NCBI GenBank assembly: GCA_021324915.1
Contig: JAJPIC010000024.1
Coordinates: forward strand, 108,020 to 172,019
Direction: 5' to 3'
Length of the DNA: 64,000 bases
Origin: Beijerinckiaceae bacterium
Lineage (GTDB): Bacteria; Pseudomonadota; Alphaproteobacteria; Rhizobiales; Beijerinckiaceae
The position numbers and the translations under genes are program-made. Below, piece by piece: positions 59,137-64,000 of this stretch (within the stretch, counting starts at the first letter, position 1; every line of letters starts with the position of its first letter). Under the pieces are notes generated by a model that was not told where the DNA came from, searched no databases, and saw only the letters and a list, made by a program, of their open reading frames with translations.

Positions 59137-61455
59137 ATGCTTCAGGTGGATCAGTCTAAAGCCGCGCCGCGCGAGCCGGAAAGCGAACACTCAGATCTTG
59201 TCTCTTTCGGCCGGCTTTACGACACATTTTTGCGCCTGGTTCGCCGCCAGTCCGCAATCATCCTCTTCATTGTCCTCGTTACATTGGGCTTGGCGTCGGT
59301 TTACGTTTTCACCGCAATACCGCGCTATACGGCGCGCGCCGTTCTGCTGATAGATAGCCCTAAGCTCAACCTTTTCCAGCAGCAATCTTCGCAAGACGAC
59401 GTCAATCTGCCGCTCGACACCGCAATGGTGGACAGTCAGGTCGAGATCCTGAAGTCCGAAAACATTGCGCTGTCGGTGATCAAGGACTTGCACCTTACCG
59501 ACGATCCGGAATTTGTCGGGCCTGCCGGCGGCTTGATCGGCGGGCTCTTCGGTTTGCTTTCGAATTTCGGCGGGGGAAGCGAGGCGAAATCGGAATACGC
59601 GCTGTCGCGGGAAGCGCTGCAAAGGTTCCAAAAGCGGCTGACCGTCAAGCGCGTCGGCCTGACTTACGTCATCAATATCGATTTCGAATCGCTCAATCCG
59701 CAGCGAGCCGCGCAGATCGCCAATGCGATCGCCGATGCCTATGTCGTCGATACGCTGGAAGCAAAATATGATTCTACAAAGCGCGCCGCGGTCTGGCTCC
59801 AGGACCGCCTAAACGAGTTGCGCGCTCAGGCGACCGCTGCCGACCGCAAGGTGGTGGCGTTCAAGGAGAAAAACAACATCGTCGATACGGGCGGGCGGCT
59901 TCTCAACGAGCAGCAGCTTGCCGAGCTCAACAGCGCGCTCGTATTGGCCCGCGCGCAAACTGCCGAAGCTCAAGCTAAATACGCGCGCGTCAACCAGATT
60001 CTTCAGGCTGAAAGTCAGGCCAAGGACCAAAGCGATGACAAGGGCGATGTCTTCGATCAGGCGACCGCCACCGTCACCGATTCCTTGCACGACGATGTCA
60101 TCACGCGGCTGCGCCAACAATATCTGGATCTCGCAGCCCGCGAGAGCGATTGGGCGATGCGCTACGGCCCGACGCATCTGGCCGTCGTAAATCTGAAAAA
60201 CCAAATGCAGGAGATCCGGAATTCGATCGACGACGAGCTTCACCGGATCGCGCAGACCTATAAGAGCGATTACGACATCGCCAAATCGAGAGAAGATTCG
60301 ATCCAAAAGAGCCTGAACGACATCGTCTCGCAATCCAATCAGACCCATCAAGCCGAAATCACGCTGCGCGACCTCGACTCGACGGCACAAAGTTACCGGG
60401 CCTTGGCCGACAATTTCCTGCAGCAATATATGACCTCGGTGCAGCAGCAATCGTTTCCGATCACCGACTCGCGATTGATCACGAAGGCGACGCCGCCGCT
60501 GAAGCCGAGCCACCCCAAGACACTGCTCATTCTCGGATTGGCGCTTGCGGGAGGCACGTTCTTGAGCTTCGGAATCGCGGCCGTGCGCGATCTTTCGGAC
60601 CAGGTGTTCAGGACGACTTCGCAAGTCGAGACGAGTCTCGCACTCGATTGCGTGGCGGTTGTTCCGCGCGTGAAGACGCCGGTTGCGGCAACCATGCCGA
60701 TGCTCGAAGATCCGGCGCAGCGCACAATCATGCGCGATCAGAGTCTCATATGGTACTCGCTCGATGCTCCGTTCTCGCGCTTCAGCGAATCGATTCGCTC
60801 GATCAAAGTCGCCGGTGACCTCTTTGCGATGAGCAGGCCGAACAAGGTCATCGGCCTGACCTCCTCCCTGCCGAATGAAGGCAAGTCGACCATCGCCGCC
60901 TCTCTGGCTCAGCTCATGTCGGATGCGGGCGGCCGCGTCATATTGGTCGATACCGACCTGCGAAACCCGGCGCTGAGCCGGCAGCTTGCGCCGAACGCCA
61001 CGATGGGCCTCCTCGAGGTGATTTCGGAGAAGGCGGCGCTCGACGACGTCATTTGGGTCAATCCCGCGACCAACCTCCAGTTCTTGCCGGCGGTCGTAAA
61101 GTCCAGATTGGCGCACACAAGCGAGATCATCGCTTCCGAAGCGACGGCCAATCTGTTCAGGAAGCTGCGCGAGACCTATGATTATGTCATCGTCGATCTC
61201 TCGCCTTTGGCTCCGATCGTCGATGTGCGGGCGACGATCAACTTCATCGACTCTTATTTGTTCGTCGTCGAATGGGGCAACACCAAAATTCCCGTGGTCC
61301 AGCATGCGCTGAACAACGCGCGAGAGGTGAAAAACAACATCCTCGGCGTCGTGCTCAACAAGGCCGATTTCCGCGTTCTGAACAGATACGAGACGTATCG
61401 CGGCGATTACTACTACAACTCACACTATTATTCCCGATACGGATATACAGACTGA
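59137..61455 (+). CDS. Wzz-domain polysaccharide co-polymerase fused to BY-kinase (Wzc/ExoP-like)
   Basis: Wzz-like TM and coiled-coil; TPPLKPSHPKTLLILGLALAGGTFL; Walker A-like SSLPNEGKSTIAASLAQLM, ILVDTDLRNP, YVIVDLSPLAPIVD; Tyr-rich tail YETYRGDYYYNSHYYSRYGYTD. Confidence 0.95.
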   Translation: MLQVDQSKAAPREPESEHSDLVSFGRLYDTFLRLVRRQSAIILFIVLVTLGLASVYVFTAIPRYTARAVLLIDSPKLNLFQQQSSQDDVNLPLDTAMVDSQVEILKSENIALSVIKDLHLTDDPEFVGPAGGLIGGLFGLLSNFGGGSEAKSEYALSREALQRFQKRLTVKRVGLTYVINIDFESLNPQRAAQIANAIADAYVVDTLEAKYDSTKRAAVWLQDRLNELRAQATAADRKVVAFKEKNNIVDTGGRLLNEQQLAELNSALVLARAQTAEAQAKYARVNQILQAESQAKDQSDDKGDVFDQATATVTDSLHDDVITRLRQQYLDLAARESDWAMRYGPTHLAVVNLKNQMQEIRNSIDDELHRIAQTYKSDYDIAKSREDSIQKSLNDIVSQSNQTHQAEITLRDLDSTAQSYRALADNFLQQYMTSVQQQSFPITDSRLITKATPPLKPSHPKTLLILGLALAGGTFLSFGIAAVRDLSDQVFRTTSQVETSLALDCVAVVPRVKTPVAATMPMLEDPAQRTIMRDQSLIWYSLDAPFSRFSESIRSIKVAGDLFAMSRPNKVIGLTSSLPNEGKSTIAASLAQLMSDAGGRVILVDTDLRNPALSRQLAPNATMGLLEVISEKAALDDVIWVNPATNLQFLPAVVKSRLAHTSEIIASEATANLFRKLRETYDYVIVDLSPLAPIVDVRATINFIDSYLFVVEWGNTKIPVVQHALNNAREVKNNILGVVLNKADFRVLNRYETYRGDYYYNSHYYSRYGYTD

Positions 61456-61491
61456 GCAGCCGCGCCGAGCTTCGGGCGGCGGGAGAGAGCT

Positions 61492-62238
61492 TTGCTGGTT
61501 CGCATCTGTCTCTTGGCGCTGGGTTCCTTAGGCATTTTCTGGGGCGCGACCGAACTTCCGCGGTTTTGGCGGGACGCCCACCTCATACAAATCTCGAAGC
61601 GAATCGAGGGTGGCGAACTCTACAAGGGGGAAGTCATCGCCGCGCTGATGCCGGAGGTGGAAGCCGCCGAGCGCAGCGGCGCGAACTGCCGTCCTCAAGC
61701 GGATCATGCAGCTGCTGTCATTCGTCTTCGCATCCTCGAGGACGCGATCGCGGATGAGGATAATCAGACAATCGACCGGAGCATGGCGGAGGCGGGCCGC
61801 GCAATCCATCTTGCGCTCGCATGTTCGCCGGCTGATCCTTTCTTGTGGTCGGCGCTTTATCGGCTCGAGGTCACTCGCAGCGGTTTCACGGGCAGCGACC
61901 TCGCGCTTCTGCGATTATCCTATCTTTTGGGTCCGAACGAGGGATGGATTGCGCTCAAGCGAAATCCGCTCGCGCTCTCGGTCTATCGGCAACTTCCTGC
62001 CGACCTTCAGAAAGCGGCGCTCGACGAATTTGCTGGATTGCTTCGAACGGGTCGCCTTTACCAAGAGACAGTTGCGATATTTACCGGAGCCGGCTGGCCC
62101 GTGCGCGACCTGCTGCTCGCTCGGATTGCCGATCTGCCGGAGCGCGATCGCGACACCTTCTCGAGAATTCTCTATCGCGAGGGCTATGACGTTGCCGTGC
62201 CTGGAATCAAGCGTTCTGACCCGAGGCCGTGGGATTGA
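61492..62238 (+). CDS. Hypothetical membrane-anchored protein, possible paralogue of 53921..54574
   Basis: N-terminal TM LVRICLLALGSLGIFWGATELPRFW; ALACSPADPFLWSALYRLEVTRSGFTGSDLALLRLSYLLGPNEGWIALKRNPLALSVY. Confidence 0.6.
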   Translation: MLVRICLLALGSLGIFWGATELPRFWRDAHLIQISKRIEGGELYKGEVIAALMPEVEAAERSGANCRPQADHAAAVIRLRILEDAIADEDNQTIDRSMAEAGRAIHLALACSPADPFLWSALYRLEVTRSGFTGSDLALLRLSYLLGPNEGWIALKRNPLALSVYRQLPADLQKAALDEFAGLLRTGRLYQETVAIFTGAGWPVRDLLLARIADLPERDRDTFSRILYREGYDVAVPGIKRSDPRPWD

Positions 62239-62264
62239 GGCGGTGCATTCGCGGAGAAAAATAT

Positions 62265-62540
62265 ATGCGGCAAATCTTGGTGGCATTGAGGTTGACTGTC
62301 CTTTTCTCGGCGATCCTTTTCTCCAAGAGCGCGGTCGCGGGTTGCTATTGCAAATGCGTGGACGGCGAGTTCCAGCCGATCTGCTCCAATCCATTCGACA
62401 TTCCGCCGATTTGCTCCATGAGAACTTGTCCTTTCACGCCCGGGATCGTGCCACTCCCGCTCGGAAGCTCGAAATCATGTTGGGACGAAAAGAAGTGCGA
62501 TGCCTATGGCGTCTGCGACTGGCAAAGGGTGTGCAAATGA
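62265..62540 (+). CDS. Hypothetical small secreted Cys-rich protein
   Basis: Signal MRQILVALRLTVLFSAILFSKSAVA then GCYCKCVDGEFQPICSNPFDIPPICSMRTCPFTPG...SCWDEKKCDAYGVCDWQRVCK; ten Cys after the signal. Confidence 0.6.
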   Translation: MRQILVALRLTVLFSAILFSKSAVAGCYCKCVDGEFQPICSNPFDIPPICSMRTCPFTPGIVPLPLGSSKSCWDEKKCDAYGVCDWQRVCK

Positions 62541-62684
62541 CGATCGGCGCAGAATGAGATCCTTCCGCTATTGGAATTGCGGCGGAAGAAGTATGATTGG
62601 GCGATGGGGAGGGGCTCGGCGATGATTGTGTTCTTCTCAGAACCGGGCATCTGAGAAAGTGCAGAGATGAACGGCAGCACGTAG

Positions 62685-63815
62685 ATGCCGCAGGATATGC
62701 CTGTTCCTCGATCGGAGGCGCGGCCGAGGCGGCGAGCTTCGCGTCGGCGCAAACATCGGACAAAAAGCGGGCGACCCAACATCCGGCTCGCAATCGGCCT
62801 TGTCGTCGCGATTGCGGTGTTGAGCGTCATTTTCGCCGCCCGTTCCCAGCGCCCCTTTTCCGAGCCGGTCAGTGCCGTAAAGACCACGTATCGCGCTTCG
62901 CTGCGCCTTGACGGTGCGCTCGGGCCGCGTTTCGCCGGCGACGTTGTGGCCATGCAGAACGGTCTTTTTGGAGCCGCGGGAATTGCGCTGGAAATTCGGC
63001 AGGGCGGCTCGCAAGCAGATCCGATCGCTCTCGTCGAAAACGGCGTGGATACGTTCGGGATCGCCGGCGCGGAGAAATTTCTAATTGCGCGCGCACGAGG
63101 AGCTCCGCTGGTGGCTTTCGCCGCCGCTTCAACGGTGAGCCCGGTCGCATTTTATTCTCTGGCCTCCGCTCATATTGAAAGTCCTGCCGATTTCGTCGGC
63201 AAGCGGATCGGTATCGCGCCGGGTGAAGATACTGCGATCGCTTACAAAGCGATGATGCAGCAAATGGCCGTTTCCAGGAGCGAAGTTCGCGAGGTTCCGG
63301 TGAGTTCGGGGATTGCGGCTTTGCTTTCGGGGCAGGTCGATGTCCTCCCCGGCCATGTGGGTGTCGAATCCTGGGCCTTGGAAAGGAAGGGCGTGGAGTA
63401 CAATGTCTTGCGGCCAGGCACTTTCGGCGTCCACACGGTCGGAAGCGTCTATTTCGCTACGGAAGAGACCGTTCGGAACCAACCGGCCTTGGTGGTCGCT
63501 TTTCTTCGCAGCGTGATCCGGGGCTGGGATGCCGTTTACGCCGATGAAGATGGAACCGCCTCGCGCCTCGCAACCGTCTTCTCGTCCGCGGATCCTGCCG
63601 AGATCAGGTTCGAACTCGACAGCGAGCGCGAGCTGCAGCGCCCCTATGGCGCGCGTTTCGGCGATTATGACGAGACGCAATGGCAATCGCTTCAGGCATT
63701 TCTCGTCGCGCAGCGATTGCTTCGCCAGCCGCTGGATCTGTCTCAAGCCGTCTCGTACGATTTCATCCGCGAAGCCTACCGCGAATCTCGGATGGCTTCC
63801 GAGACCTCTCGCTGA
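62685..63815 (+). CDS. NMT1/THI5-like (SsuA-type) periplasmic substrate-binding protein with N-terminal TM anchor
   Basis: GDVVAMQNGLFGAAGIALEIRQGGSQADPIALVENGVDTFGIAGAEKFLIARARGAPLVAFAA; SPADFVGKRIGIAPGEDTAIAYKAMM; LLSGQVDVLPGHVGVE. Confidence 0.8.
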   Translation: MPQDMPVPRSEARPRRRASRRRKHRTKSGRPNIRLAIGLVVAIAVLSVIFAARSQRPFSEPVSAVKTTYRASLRLDGALGPRFAGDVVAMQNGLFGAAGIALEIRQGGSQADPIALVENGVDTFGIAGAEKFLIARARGAPLVAFAAASTVSPVAFYSLASAHIESPADFVGKRIGIAPGEDTAIAYKAMMQQMAVSRSEVREVPVSSGIAALLSGQVDVLPGHVGVESWALERKGVEYNVLRPGTFGVHTVGSVYFATEETVRNQPALVVAFLRSVIRGWDAVYADEDGTASRLATVFSSADPAEIRFELDSERELQRPYGARFGDYDETQWQSLQAFLVAQRLLRQPLDLSQAVSYDFIREAYRESRMASETSR

Positions 63816-64000
63816 TCGACAGGTGCGCGTCCGACGCCGACGTAAGTGAAGCCGTGGCGCTTGACTTCGTTGGGATCGTAGATGTTGCGCAGGTCGACGA
63901 GGACGGGCGCGGCGAGCAGGCTTTTGACCCGCCCGAGATCGAGCGCCCGGAACGCATCCCATTCGGTGATGATCACCAGCGCGGACGCGTCCTTGCAGCA
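63776..64000 (-). CDS. UDP-glucose/GDP-mannose 6-dehydrogenase family, C-terminal part (truncated by window edge)
   Basis: CCKDASALVIITEWDAFRALDLGRVKSLLAAPVLVDLRNIYDPNEVKRHGFTYVGVGR is typical of the Ugd C-terminal domain. Confidence 0.85.
   Translation of the reverse strand, partial: CCKDASALVIITEWDAFRALDLGRVKSLLAAPVLVDLRNIYDPNEVKRHGFTYVGVGRAPVDQREVSEAIRDSR

Noticed and set aside
59809-61305. 498-aa minus-strand ORF opposite wzc
   Set aside because: Antisense shadow of a confident Wzc-type CDS; composition atypical (Arg/Asp-rich) and no motifs.

Overview
GC-rich alphaproteobacterial chromosomal window, probably Rhizobiales/Beijerinckiaceae-like (inferred from gene content and protein style, not searched). 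About 1-26 kb is mostly housekeeping: a yejBEF-type peptide ABC transporter, an ECF sigma/NrsF-like anti-sigma pair, glucokinase, tRNA-Val(GAC), cpdR, an N-formylglutamate amidohydrolase, hisN-like phosphatase, Hsp20, gltBD, an amino-acid permease, mtnA and an Fsr-like MFS transporter. From about 26.5 kb to the right end is a very large exopolysaccharide (EPS) locus: at least seven glycosyltransferases, a Wzx-like flippase fused to a glycosyltransferase, three ligase/polymerase-type membrane proteins, a DMT/GtrB-like/GT-C cassette, acyl- and methyltransferases, a GH10 xylanase-like enzyme, a WcaJ-type initiating transferase, Wza, a Wzc-type BY-kinase, a PPP phosphatase, a BTLCP peptidase and several small secreted proteins of unknown function. 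Most unusual observations: the flippase-glycosyltransferase fusion; the GH10 gene translationally coupled to flippase/GT/acyltransferase genes; an apparent duplicated module (ligase-like protein plus a small membrane-anchored protein) in which one ligase copy seems to have lost the conserved His-Asn region; two EPS genes whose conserved N-termini lack an in-frame ATG/GTG/TTG; Cys-rich secreted proteins flanking wza/wzc; and a mosaic palindromic-repeat cluster downstream of gltD. All family calls come from reading motifs by eye; no database search was run.
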